64,000 bases of DNA from Andrena cerasifolii (taxonomy: Eukaryota; Arthropoda; Insecta; Hymenoptera; Andrenidae). Numbering within the stretch: position 1 is the first letter of the stretch; each line of letters opens with the position of its first letter. The DNA lies in the NCBI RefSeq assembly GCF_050908995.1, contig NC_135118.1, positions 1,178,001 through 1,242,000 on the forward strand. The letters run 5' to 3'. Both the position numbers and the translations under genes were made by a program. This document shows, in pieces, positions 42,004 through 51,844 of this stretch. The notes beneath the pieces are model-generated. The model searched no databases. It saw only the letters and a program-made list of their open reading frames with translations, and was not told where the DNA came from.

Positions 42004-43718
42004 AAGTTTTTTCATTTATATTAATATCATAAAATTAATATTTCCTTCCTTACCGACAGTCTGTACCACGCTCTAGAGTAGCACCTTCCTTACCGACAGT
42101 CTGTACCACGCTCCAGAGTAGCGCACCGTCACCCCGCGGTTCCTCCTCCTCCTCCTCGATGATATCCCCCACCACTCCGCCATCTCTATGACGTCATCCG
42201 CCGCCAGCCCCCCAACAAAAAAACAAATTTTAAAATTTGAGTTTCAAGGTCATGATCATGACCTTGAAACTCAAATTTGAATTAGAATCCCCCTTGTCCT
42301 ACTACTCGAGTGGAGAGGGGGGAGAGACGGAAGGAGGTAGAGGTTAAGATAGGCTAAGATAGGTTAAGATAGATTAAGGTAGACATAAGGTAGAAATAAG
42401 GGAAGAAGAGGATGTGGAGAGGCAGATTGTAACCCCTAGGGTAATCAATAAAGAAAATACTATACAAAATTGTGTAGAATTGTACTAATGGCAGTAGTGA
42501 ATTCCAATTATGAATTTATTATGACGGATGTCAGTATAAATGGGCGAATATCGGACGGAGGCGTTTTGGGTTATACGGCATTTGGAAAAGCATTGCCAGG
42601 AAACTAACTTAACAATCCCAGAACCTGCTACATTGCCAAATAGCGGAATCAATCTACCATTTGTGTTTCTTGGTGATGATGCTTTCGCACTCAGAGATAA
42701 TTTTATGAAACCTTACAGCCAAACAGGATTAACTTTGGAAGAACGAATCTTTAATTATCGACTAAGTCGTGCCCGTCGTGTGGTAGAAAATGCGTTTGGG
42801 ATTTTAGTTACCAGATTCGGTGTATTTCAGCGACCTATTGCGTTACATCCTGAGAAAGCTCGCAAAATTGTCTTAGCATGTTGCTATCTACACAATTATT
42901 TAAGTAGAAACCGGGCACAAGCGTACATTTCAAGGGGCTCTGTAGATACTGAAGACTTGGAGTCAGGCCATATCAGGGAAGGAACATGGAGAACAAGTGA
43001 TCAGTCAACAGCACTACAAACTTCTCACTCCAGAAATTCACTCGCAAATGCAAAAGCCATCAGAGATAGGTACCGCGATTTCTTTAATAATGAGGGCCAG
43101 ATTTCATGGCAAGAGAGTTTTGTATAGTAAAAATGAAATAAATAAATTACTAATATGAATAAATGATAACTACTATGAAATAAATGAATACATAAATAAT
43201 TACTTACACAGGTGGTATTAACTGATGAAGATCCATCACCTAACTCCTCCTCACCTTCCTTATCGCGCTGTTCTACTATTTCGATTGTGTTTTCTGATGT
43301 TGTTGGCTCCTCCTGAGGTATCAAAAATTGAAATTCGTCGTAATACCACGATGTTGGCTCTATGGGTTCTTCGGTTCCAGCACCACTTCTTGCGCACTCA
43401 TTTAAGCGCTTCAGCTCCTTTCTAAAATTTGTCCGCAATGAATTTTTTTTTATAAATTCTTGTTTATCCGCTGTCGGATATTTCTCCTTATATTTGCACA
43501 GCAGTTGTTTATAGTCTTCAGTTCTTTTATATTTATTGGAATAGGCCTTTCTCTTAACATCCCACAGCGAAGGTAGAGAACGGTACACCTCGATAACTTC
43601 CAACAGATGTTTCCTCTCTTCCTCCTTCGTTTTGGCAGACATGTTTTATATAAGCATGACTTGCGCACTCAGGAGAATAAAACCTGGGAATAATAATGAA
43701 ACACACAATACCTATCTA

Positions 43719-44907
43719 CAGGGTGTCCCACTAAGGAGTGGACAGCGCGATATCTCTTAAAGTATTGTCGATAAAAATATAAAAAAAATAGGGAATTGCA
43801 TGGTTCGAGGGGGCCCATTTATTAGCGCGAACGAATTTTGTTTTCGATTATTATTTTAAAAGATACGATGGTCAAGTTCGGTTTTTCAAATGGAACTATT
43901 TTTTTTGAAGACCTGAGTTGATAGTGCGTTCCAAGACAAATTCAATAAGCTTTAATGTATACACTTTATTTCCACTGGTTTTTAAGATATTGCGCTTGCA
44001 AATTTACTGATTTTCACTGCAAGAAACCCCTCTGGAATGGCAAAAACCGGGGGCGGTCTTACTGGCGCCACGGGTGGCACTGCCTGTTGAAATGGATACT
44101 TACCTGCCAAAGGTCTACGCCAGAAATGGCAGGCCCAAAGGCTGGACAATTCTTTTCCGTCAGAAATGCTACTTAGGTAGGTACATCTGCGGTATCGAGA
44201 AGCGCATCGTTACTTTTATTTCGCACTTGCTTCTACGCTCGGATGGCCGGTTCTTTTGGGAGGGATGCAAGTTGGATTGGTTCTGATACAATCTGCTCCC
44301 TATGGTTGAAATTTAGTCTAGCAACTTTCACTCCTCTTAACCTAACCAATCCAACTTGCATCCCTCCCAAAAGAACCGGCCATCCGAGCGTAGAAGCAAG
44401 TGCGAAATAAAAGTAACGATGCGCTTCTCGATACCGCAGATGTACCTACCTAAGTAGCATTTCTGACGGAAAAGAATTGTCCAGCCTTTGGGCCTGCCAT
44501 TTCTGGCGTAGACCTTTGGCAGGTAAGTATCCATTTCAACAGGCAGTGCCACCCGTGGCGCCAGTAAGACCGCCCCCGGTTTTTGCCATTCCAGAGGGGT
44601 TTCTTGCAGTGAAAATCAGTAAATTTGCAAGCGCAATATCTTAAAAACCAGTGGAAATAAAGTGTATACATTAAAGCTTATTGAATTTGTCTTGGAACGC
44701 ACTATCAACTCAGGTCTTCAAAAAAAATAGTTCCATTTGAAAAACCGAACTTGACCATCGTATCTTTTAAAATAATAATCGAAAACAAAATTCGTTCGCG
44801 CTAATAAATGGGCCCCCTCGAACCATGCAATTCCCTATTTTTTTTATATTTTTATCGACAATACTTTAAGAGATATCGCGCTGTCCACTCCTTAGTGGGA
44901 CACCCTG
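43719..44907. mobile_element. Foldback element, copy 2, TA target duplication
   Basis: 1189 bp, flanked by TA (43717-43718, 44908-44909), with the same CAGGGTGTCCC ends as copy 1 and few differences between its arms. The arms are more alike here than in copy 1, so it is the younger copy. It lies just beyond the MADF start codon. Confidence 0.88.
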
Positions 44908-44990
44908 TATGTTAATAACAGTTATTAAGAAAAAAAGGATGTTAATGTTTAAAATATAATTTGATTTGTTGGGTAACAGATACAGATATA

Positions 44991-47080
44991 CAGTGTCGGA
45001 CAAAAGTATTGGGACACCATTTCGAAAAGAACAACTTTTTTAAAATTAGTCCAAACGACTTGAGACTTTCTGAGAAGCTAGAAAGATTAGTTTACTACTT
45101 AGGTGACGTGTTCCGTCGTTTTGAAATAAAAACTGCAATTGTTCGGAATTGCGAAGAAAATACTGAAGGTCACTTTTTCAACTTTTTCATCTGAGCCTGT
45201 AATCAAAATTTAAAAATCCCGTTTGTAGATTTAAATAAGTTGTTTACCTATATGCTGAACAATTCGTCGAAATCGGTCGATGCGGAAATAAGCGACAGGC
45301 ATCGAAACTTGAAAAATCTTTAGGTTTATTACAGTTATAGGCCGAAAACTGTGATTTCCACTACTTTTATATATTTGTAGCTCATAGCTAAGTTACTCGG
45401 TTACGCCACACTGAGACGTCCAAATTAGGCGATTTTTTTCTTACGATACTTTGAGGTTAAAAATTATTTCTCTACTTTTTAAAGTATCTAATTTGTAGCA
45501 TACCGATTTAAAAGTAAAAAAAAATATTTTACACATGAGAGCAAGATGAAAATTAATCTTAAGGGAAGAAGCCACTGTGACGGACGAAAATAAAGGCTAT
45601 TTTCAAGACATTCGTTTATAATGAAATGTAACTTTCGGCTCAATAACGTTAGGCTCTGCGAAAAAAAAAATACAAAACGGGCGTTCGTGTAACTTCTCAA
45701 CATTTGCTCCGAATTGAAAAATTCGAACAGCTTATTACAACAGCTTCAGTTAAGCTTACAGATTTAAAAAATATCAGTTTTTGAAGAAATGGCGGATTTA
45801 AGAAGAAATCTGGAACAAAAAGTATAAAAAATCAACATGTTTTTTCAATGTTACGATTAAATGAATTATTCGATCAAAAAACTGGTACGCTTAACGGAAC
45901 ATAATTTTATTACCAATATTCCCTGAAAACTTCAAGTGAATCCAATAAAAATTGTTTGAGTTATTAATGCGCCCGTTTGAAAAATGCCGTTTTGAGATAC
46001 TCGCATTTAAAGTTTCGTCAGAAGTTATTTTCTGCAGCTCATAGATCGCAGCTGTATGCGGTCTTGTCGTGGCCAGTGATTCTCTACCTAGTTCTAAACA
46101 ATATATAAGCTCATAATCCCTCTTATTAGATACATTTGGATTTTTGGACATAAATTGTCTGGGCGATCGACTCCAAAGCACCTGCGTCAGCACTCGGTTC
46201 CGAGCGCTGTACTACCTATACAAAACCTTCCGTAGCTCCGAGAATTTTTCGAAATCCACTTTGCAACTGTGCAGGTATAATCTTGAGACCCCAAGCATTA
46301 AGAAAATACACCAAAAAAAATCGGGAAAAAAATTTCTCAGTGGCTTCCCCCCTTAATTTTTCACATAACAAGGCGAAGATAAAACATTTATTACAAACAA
46401 ATAGGTTCTCGCAACAAAAAAATCGTATGTTATAATTTAGATATTTTATCAATGAACAATAAGGTCATGGTCTTTCTAATTTCAGACGAACCGGGGCGTC
46501 ATAATTTGATACACCGCTCTCGCGGAGTTGCTACGCGGGACAACACATAACTCGGCCATTTTTAAATATTTCTGTACAGTATTTATACAATATATTCATT
46601 AATACATGCCTTGAATATAAAAAGTTTCGAAATAATGTTTAACCTCAAAGTATCATAAGAAAAAAATCATCTAATTTGGTGCTGTTTTGGCCGTCTCAGT
46701 GTGGCGTAACCCGGTAACTTACAATTAGCTATGAGCTACAAGTAAATAAAAGTAGTGGTAATCACAGTTTTCGGCCTATAACTGCAATAAACCTAAAGAT
46801 TTTACAAGTTTCGATGCCTGTAGCTTGTTTCCGCATCAACCGATTTCGATGAATTGTTCAGCATATAGGTAAACAACTTATTTAAATCTATAAATTGGAT
46901 TTTTAAATTTTGATTACAGGCTCAGATGAAAAAGTTGAAAAAGTGACCTTCACTATTTTCTTCGCAATTCCGAACAATTGCAGTTTTTATTTCAAAACGA
47001 CGAAACACGTCACCTAAGTAGTAAACTAAACTTTCTAACTTCTTAGAAAATCTCAAGTCGTTTGGACTCAAAATAAGTAG
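44991..47080. mobile_element. Large foldback element with a Tc1/mariner-type left end
   Basis: The left end CAGTGTCGGACAAAAGTATT follows a TA. Arms at about 45035-45480 and 46630-47078 are inverted copies (for example AAGTCGTTTGG, GCAATTGTTCGGAATTGCGA, GGCCGAAAACTGTGATT). The right terminal sequence corresponding to the left end is missing. The 1.1-kb centre contains no recognisable protein. Confidence 0.7.
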
Positions 47081-49106
47081 CATTAAAAAAAAAACAATAA
47101 TAACTGTCAATACTTACGATTGAAATCGAACGGTAGTACTGGTAGCACAAAATATCCAATTTTTTCCACTTCTGGAGCCGAATAACTATGCACACACCAA
47201 AGGTATTTAATTGATCGCTCGCTATGATTGCTATGAACTGATCTTGCCGTGCAAGCTTTCATCGCAAGTTTACCGGCGCTATTGGTTTGCATACTTCTGA
47301 TTGGTCATTTCCTAAAATAGGGGATGATGAAGGAAGAACTGTCGATCGCAGAAGGAAAGGGAAAAATTAGGTTTTTTCCCAGTCCGAGATACCGGTTCAT
47401 CAGAAAACCGCGTATGGTACCGAACGGTAAAAATTTGCCCCAAACCTGGCCCGCGCTCATCTGGTACACAGCTGACCCAGTGAGGTTTATTTTACTATTG
47501 GCGGGCCTAAAACAATTTACAGAGCTGCTTCTCCGTCTATAGTGATGTACACAAATAACCATAATACATAGATTTGATGTTATTTGCGCCCTAACAGAAG
47601 GTAAAAAAACTGATTCATTTTGCAAATTAATGTCTGGGTCAATCTTTGGAACTTTCATTTCAGATGACTAGGACGGCCGCAATTCGTGCGTCCGATGGGG
47701 CCAGTGTGACCTGCGCTTCGGCGTGTAACTTGTACAAATTTCAATATAATGCATTCCAAAATTTGTGTTGATAGTTCAAGCACTACTAAATATGTGTGCA
47801 CAACCCCCGCCCTGTAGGTGTGATAGGTTTTCCAGAATTAATTTCCAAATATCAGCTTCAAAAACGAGTGTCTAGACTAGAATACCCCCTTAATTTGAAG
47901 AGAGGACGCCGCAGGCGGAACCACGCGCAGTCAGCGGACTACCCCTTTTCTTCCTGTATCTCTTCACGATGCGTATTGATAGTGGATTTGGTGGGTAATA
48001 CTTCTTAATTGCTATATTGGTGGCATCTTTCTCACGTACGTTGGCACAAAAGCGGGCTCAGAGCTGAGGGGTGTAAAGGAAATCAACAATTAATCAAAGA
48101 ACACCACACTCCTTTAATAATAGTCAGAAGGTGATACACTGCGTAGTCGTAGTAGAGTTCACTAAAATGGCGGTTTACTAATAACTCGAGACGTTGCCTC
48201 TATAGGCTGTTCCAGGTGAGTAAGAGGGCGCGTCACCTCTGGAGGCTATTTATACAGCCCTCTCAGAGGGACAAGTCCCTCAAGCGACGCCGAAAACGCG
48301 CGGCAAATTTCGGCGCGAAAAGCGCGTCCGCGCGCTGGAAAAACCCTGACCTGGGCGAGCCTGGCTGCCAGATGCATACGTGGCCATAGCCTGACTCACC
48401 CAGGCCCACGGGGGAAAACCGAAGCGTACACAAAGCTACGGAAAAGTCGCGTCTCCAATATGGAGGCGAAGTAGCAAACAACCGCTACAAAGCAAGGCGA
48501 AAATTCATTCGTTCTTTACGATCGATAATTTATTATTTTTCCAAGAACGTTTCGACAACACCTGTTTGCCAATTTTCTGAAAGCCATTAAAAAACGTGAT
48601 TTACATTGTTTAGTCTGAGTTAATCCGTATATTGCTCTGTCGGTGGGTAGTGCTTACGATGACTTCGGACGCTCAGGTACCGTCGTCAACCGCGAACTCG
48701 CGGGACAAAACGGCCATAAACTGCGACCCTGGCGAGACGCTCCGGCCGATTAGCCTGGTTAGGTTTTGGCAACCAGATGTGTCAGTTTCCACCACTACTT
48801 CATCAAGAGGGAGAGGGGTCCTCTTTCGCCAACGAATTCACGGAGGGAAGGTCCCCCTTCTTCGAGGAACGGTGTTTCCATTGTGTGTTTCATAATTATA
48901 TTAAAACAACAATTACTTTCATATTATTTTCTCTTCTTCATACAATAAAGAGAAAAATATAAAATAGTTCAAAGAGGAAACCTTGTACTGTCTGAACTCC
49001 TGGTATCGGTATATCTGGTATACCTGGTATAAGGCTTCAAGGGGTGAAAATGTGAAATATCCATTTCAGCTTATTAAGAAATTCTTCATTCTTTATCGTA
49101 CTGATA
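47081..49106. other. No recognised gene; LTR-like repeat near 48640-48890
   Basis: Minus-strand frames at 47107-47292 and 47305-47658 show no recognisable domain. 48040-48480 has the look of an old LTR or leader. 48660-48780 shares GCGGGACAA and TAAACYGCGACCCT-type phrases with 1300-1390, so a dispersed LTR-like family has a third copy here. Confidence 0.35.
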
Positions 49107-49290
49107 TGAAAGTGGCACCAAAGGATTCCTGGCGTTCCCCCGATTAAAATCATAACAAATATCATGCAAAGCGAACTACTTTTACACAAGCAATTTGTAT
49201 TCCTTATGTACAAGTAGTCCGATTTGCATGACATTTGGTATGATTTTCATCAGAAAAACATAAGGAATCTATTGGTGTCACTTCTATGGT
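49107..49290. repeat. Imperfect hairpin MITE
   Basis: AAGTGGCACCAAAGGATTCC at 49110 is mirrored by GGAATCTATTGGTGTCACTT ending at 49283, with an inner TACTTTTACACAAG/TGTACAAGTAG pair. It resembles the ATGACACCAAACACG MITEs at 12050-12620. Confidence 0.55.
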
Positions 49291-49472
49291 TGAAAGCCAT
49301 AAAATTCGAGGGTTGAAAGCCATAAAATTCGGTGAGGCCTCGCCACGGGTACCCAGCGGCATCTCTTTGACAGGCGCACCGAAAGAATCACCCTGTACCA
49401 ATTGATAATCAGTAAATTTGCAAAACCAGTTGAAATAAGGTGTATACATTCGAGGTTGTTGCATTTGTCTTG

Positions 49473-50740
49473 TGTTACGAGCCGGGGCTGCGGCAACGCG
49501 AGAGGCCGGCGGGAAGGGTATTTCCCAAGGAATATTGTTTATGAATTTGTTAGTAAGGTGCGCGGACGAACCTGATGCGAAATCAGGGAGCCGCTTGGAT
49601 TATTGCCGGCGAGGACGAACCTGATGCGAAATCAGGGAGCCTCTAGGAATGGAGTCAAGCGCGGACGAACCTGATTCGAAATCAGGGAGCCGCAGGAGGG
49701 TGAAACGTCATGAACGAACCCGATGCGAAATCGGGGTGTCACTAGGATGATGTTCACAGACGAACTCGACGCGAAGTCGAGGAGCTGTTAGGAGGTTGGA
49801 TTATTCACAGACGAACCTGGTGCGAAACCAGGGAGCTGTTCGGAGGTTGGTAGACTTGCAGACGAACCTGGTGCGAAACCAGGGAGCTGTAGGATACGGA
49901 CGAACGTGATGCGAAATCAGGGAGCCGTAGGAGGGTTAAGCGTGGACGAACCCGATGCGAAATCGGGGAGCCACTAGGTTGGTAAAGATTCCTTGTTCTG
50001 GATGAAAGGTTGCGAACGAACCTGATGCTAGATCAGGGAGTCGCGGGAAATGTTAGTAATGCCTCGTAACTCTTAATTTATATTCGATACAACTCGAGCG
50101 GTAAAGTTGTATCAGTGGGTGAGTGCTACTAATATTATAAGGATCGCTGGGTAAAAGATGGGTTTTAACGAATCAACTCGATTTAGAAGTGAACACCATT
50201 CGTGTATTCAATAATGAATTATAGTACAAATGTGAGTGTCGCGGTTAAATAGTGTAGTAAATGTGTATAAATTACCACTAATTTGCTCGGTGTTGACGCA
50301 CTGGCGATGCGGGGCGTACGAGTGGCTATTTTAAAGTGCCCAATAGAATATAAACCGAACTCGTGGATTCTATGTGGTCAACTATGATTCCGACGGAGAC
50401 TTTAGCTCGATCTTACTGAATTCAACCGACTCGGTACGAGCGTAACAAGATGTGACTCTACGCGTGACTGTACTGCTTTTGACCGCAGAGGGTAGAAACC
50501 AAAGGGTTTATATAGTCCCAAAATGAGTGGGGATGCATTAGAAATTTCCATATAAGGAAATTCTTCGGGGTCGTCGTCGTGTCACTCCCGTTCCCATGGT
50601 CGTGATCCAGATGGTCGAGATCATGACCCCCCTTAGTGGTATGTGATAAGCAAAAGGATTTTAGGGCGTTTTCCCTTCGCAGACGCGAGCTCGAAAAGTG
50701 GTTGAGAGCGGCGTATGGGAAAAAATCCACATACGTAACA
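49473..50740 (-). mobile_element. 1268-bp solo LTR with 4-bp CTTG target duplication
   Basis: It starts TGTTACGAGC and ends ACGTAACA, with inverted TGTTACG/CGTAACA termini; CTTG flanks both sides (49469-49472, 50741-50744). The four-base duplication and long LTR fit a Ty3/Gypsy element; no internal region remains. A TATA-like box on the minus strand (TATATAAA, 50507-50514) suggests transcription leftwards, with the hairpin array in the transcribed R/U5 part, but this is inference. A hairpin GATACAACT/AGTTGTATC lies at about 50086-50112. Confidence 0.85.
49562..50044. repeat. Array of ten two-stem hairpins with compensatory changes
   Basis: Ten 31-33-nt units begin at 49562, 49611, 49661, 49711, 49756, 49807, 49858, 49896, 49942 and 50012. 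Each is: outer stem, ACGAA, inner stem, loop GCGAA, inner stem, GAG, outer stem. Outer stems include GCGG/CCGC, GAGG/CCTC, ACAG/CTGT, ACGG/CCGT, GTGG/CCAC and GCGA/TCGC. Inner stems include CCTGAT/ATCAGG, CCCGAT/ATCGGG, CTCGAC/GTCGAG and CCTGGT/ACCAGG. Loops and internal loops are nearly constant; the stems vary but keep pairing. Exceptions: one inner mismatch (unit 8), loops TCGAA (unit 3) and GCTAG (unit 10), GTG for GAG and a 3-bp outer stem (unit 4). Spacing is mostly 45-51 nt. Confidence 0.9.
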
Positions 50741-50890
50741 CTTGAAAAGCGCTATCAAGTTATCTTAAAAAAAAAAGAATAATTTCATTTAAAAAACCGG
50801 ATTTGACCATCGTATTTCTTAAAATAATAATTGAAGAAAAAATTCATCTGCGCTAATAAATTTACCCCCTCGAACAATGCAATTGGATGT

Positions 50891-51586
50891 AAACAATTTC
50901 TTTATCTCCAATACGTTAGGAAATATCCAGCGGTTTACTGTTCCCGCGGACACCGTGCATAATGAAATAAAATATTGTTGCGAGCACCCTTTGGATGGAA
51001 TCCAGGGCCTGCTGGTGCTTGCGACTGGAACAAGAAGACAGCGAGAAGAAGGCGGTCGGATCGATCGCCTGTCAAGCTGTCCTTCGATAGCCAGACGCCA
51101 TTACGTGCAGACGCATCGACACTTACACTTTTCTCGTACATTAGAGATTGTATTCGGTTACTTCTGTTCTTGTTAATGTTCTGTTTCTCTTACTGTACTG
51201 TTACATTAAACTCCCGTTATGCCAAGCCGAAATCTTAACAATATAAAATATATGTCGGAGAAGGTAACCACTTAATCAGCTACGCTATGATCTTAATTAA
51301 TAGGTCTATCTCACGTCACTTTTTCCCCCACGCGATTCACACAATATATTGTACAATCTTCCAATATGATCCATAGACGTTCAAAATTATTGTGCAATAT
51401 GAATATTACAATATATTTTACAATATATTGAGCGCTTAGGGGCCGGTTCTCTTCTTCATTCACGCAATATATTATACAAATTTTCAATATTATTGTGCAA
51501 CTTTTCAATTTTATCGTGCAACCTTCCAATATGATCAGGTATTAGAACCAGGACAGCGGCACGAATCGGACGATCCAATTAATATC
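50891..51586. other. Non-coding, AT-rich repeat sequence before the Polinton capsid genes
   Basis: 51340-51540 repeats phrases such as CAATATATTGTACAAT, ATTATTGTGCAA and CCAATATGATC; similar phrases occur at 33340-33400. No supported ORF. Confidence 0.4.
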
Positions 51587-51835
51587 ATGAATGTAAACAT
51601 TATTCGCACAGAATGTAGTGTGACTGCTGGTGCATACAACAATGGGAAGCGTGTACATACGATACATGAATTTTTTTCCGAGAGTTCCACCAGGTAATAA
51701 GATATCGGAAACGCCCGCGCCGATCATTTACCTTCCAATCACCACACGGGTCATTACGGATGTAACGATACGTGTTGTCGATCAAGACGGACGGTGGCTC
51801 AATTTTCGAGGTGAAGAGATTACCATCAGACTACA
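51587..51835 (+). pseudogene. Penton-like minor capsid protein of the Polinton, frameshifted
   Basis: From ATG 51587 the frame reads NVNIIRTECSVTAG and NNGKRVHTIHEFF, then shifts at a T-run near 51668 into RVPPGNKISETPAPIIYLP, VITDVTIRVVDQDG and NFRGEEITIRLH. The short beta-rich layout, position before the capsid gene and similarity to small proteins of insect Polintons point to a penton-type protein, though structure prediction would be needed. One frameshift. Confidence 0.6.
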
Positions 51836-51844
51836 CGACGACGC

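Larger units (their letters stand above)
39811..42306. mobile_element. 2.5-kb palindromic non-autonomous Polinton with 6-bp target duplication
   Basis: It starts AGTAGTAGGACAAGG and ends with the exact inverse (CCTTGTCCTACTACT) at 42306. CGAGTG flanks it on both sides (39805-39810, 42307-42312), matching the 6-bp duplication and AG...CT termini known for Polintons. The arms (39811 to about 40966 and about 41155 to 42306) are nearly identical inverted copies, with a 188-bp spacer. Both contain GCGGATGACGTC, a tRNA-like module, an (AC)n tract, and arrays of short phrases such as ACCACTTTGAACATCTATCG. The spacer and inner arms hold the 3' end of the Polinton's last gene. It is inserted in the 3' part of the LINE. 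Confidence 0.92.
34918..42460 (+). mobile_element. Purine-rich LINE (non-LTR retrotransposon) inserted in the Harbinger gene
   Basis: An exact 18-bp target duplication, TATACAAAATTGTGTAGA, flanks it at 34900-34917 and 42461-42478, both inside Harbinger exon 2. The element begins CTTCCGTTTCCGG, carries ORF1 and ORF2 on the plus strand, and ends with TTAAGATAGG-type repeats and AATAAAGAAAATAC without a long poly(A). Without the 2.5-kb Polinton derivative at 39811-42306 it is about 5.05 kb. The plus strand is extraordinarily rich in G and A throughout. Confidence 0.9.
33466..43127 (+). pseudogene. PIF/Harbinger transposase, split by a LINE insertion
   Basis: Exon 1 runs from ATG 33466 to 33893. 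One extra base near 33787 shifts the frame; the correct phase resumes as DLKFMSAMSPQSIG. It ends at AAG|GTAAGA. The intron (33894-34758) ends ATTACAG, and exon 2 resumes with TEWKVIANGF and NYLGAVGGKHVAIKKLP. At 34917 the LINE interrupts; coding continues at 42479 with NGRISDGGVLGYTAFGKALP, a one-base shift near 42598, FLGDDAFALRDNFMKPY and YRLSRARRVVENAFGIL, and a stop at 43125-43127. The family catalytic Asp in GAIDGKH is Gly here, while SDGG, GDDAF and VENAFG are kept. Dead, but only recently split. Confidence 0.85.
34365..43642 (-). pseudogene. MADF-domain (Myb/SANT-like) partner gene of the Harbinger element
   Basis: Exon 1 (43642-43208, 145 codons) begins MSAKTKEEERKHLLEVIEVY and continues LPSLWDVKRKAYSNKYKR and FRKELKRLNE, an MADF-type DNA-binding domain, followed by an acidic linker. 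It ends at TGT|GTAAGT. Exon 2 (34683-34365) starts after TTCACAG in the same phase with CEAEPRKKKSKRND and ends in FTKKAINDILFEGLMGTLHR, typical of MADF-BESS C-termini; one frameshift and one stop break it. Harbinger elements are known to need such a partner for nuclear import and DNA binding. Its intron contains transposase exon 2, and its own exon 2 sits within the transposase intron on the other strand. Confidence 0.78.
49330..50890. mobile_element. Diverged, partial foldback copy 4, host of the solo LTR
   Basis: 49395-49472 (GATAATCAGTAAATTTGCAA, GGTGTATACATT, GCATTTGTCTTG) and 50741-50890 (GACCATCGTATTTCTTAAAA, GCGCTAATAAAT, CCCCCTCGAA) match successive parts of one arm of the CAGGGTGTCCC foldback. 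The join in the intact copies reads through a single CTTG, the target of the LTR. Confidence 0.65.

Noticed and set aside
3322..44552. The same ORF beginning MALPVEMDTYLPKVYARN in several places (3322, 44074, 44337 and others)
   Set aside because: It lies in the arms of the foldback element and is repeated because the DNA is palindromic and multi-copy; no domain, and the reading is not conserved to a common stop.
49562..50044. CRISPR-like array or hammerhead ribozymes
   Set aside because: Units are not identical repeats with unique spacers, and the window is eukaryotic. Some units look like CTGATG...GAAA, but others (CTCGAC, CCTGGT stems) lose the hammerhead core while keeping the stem.
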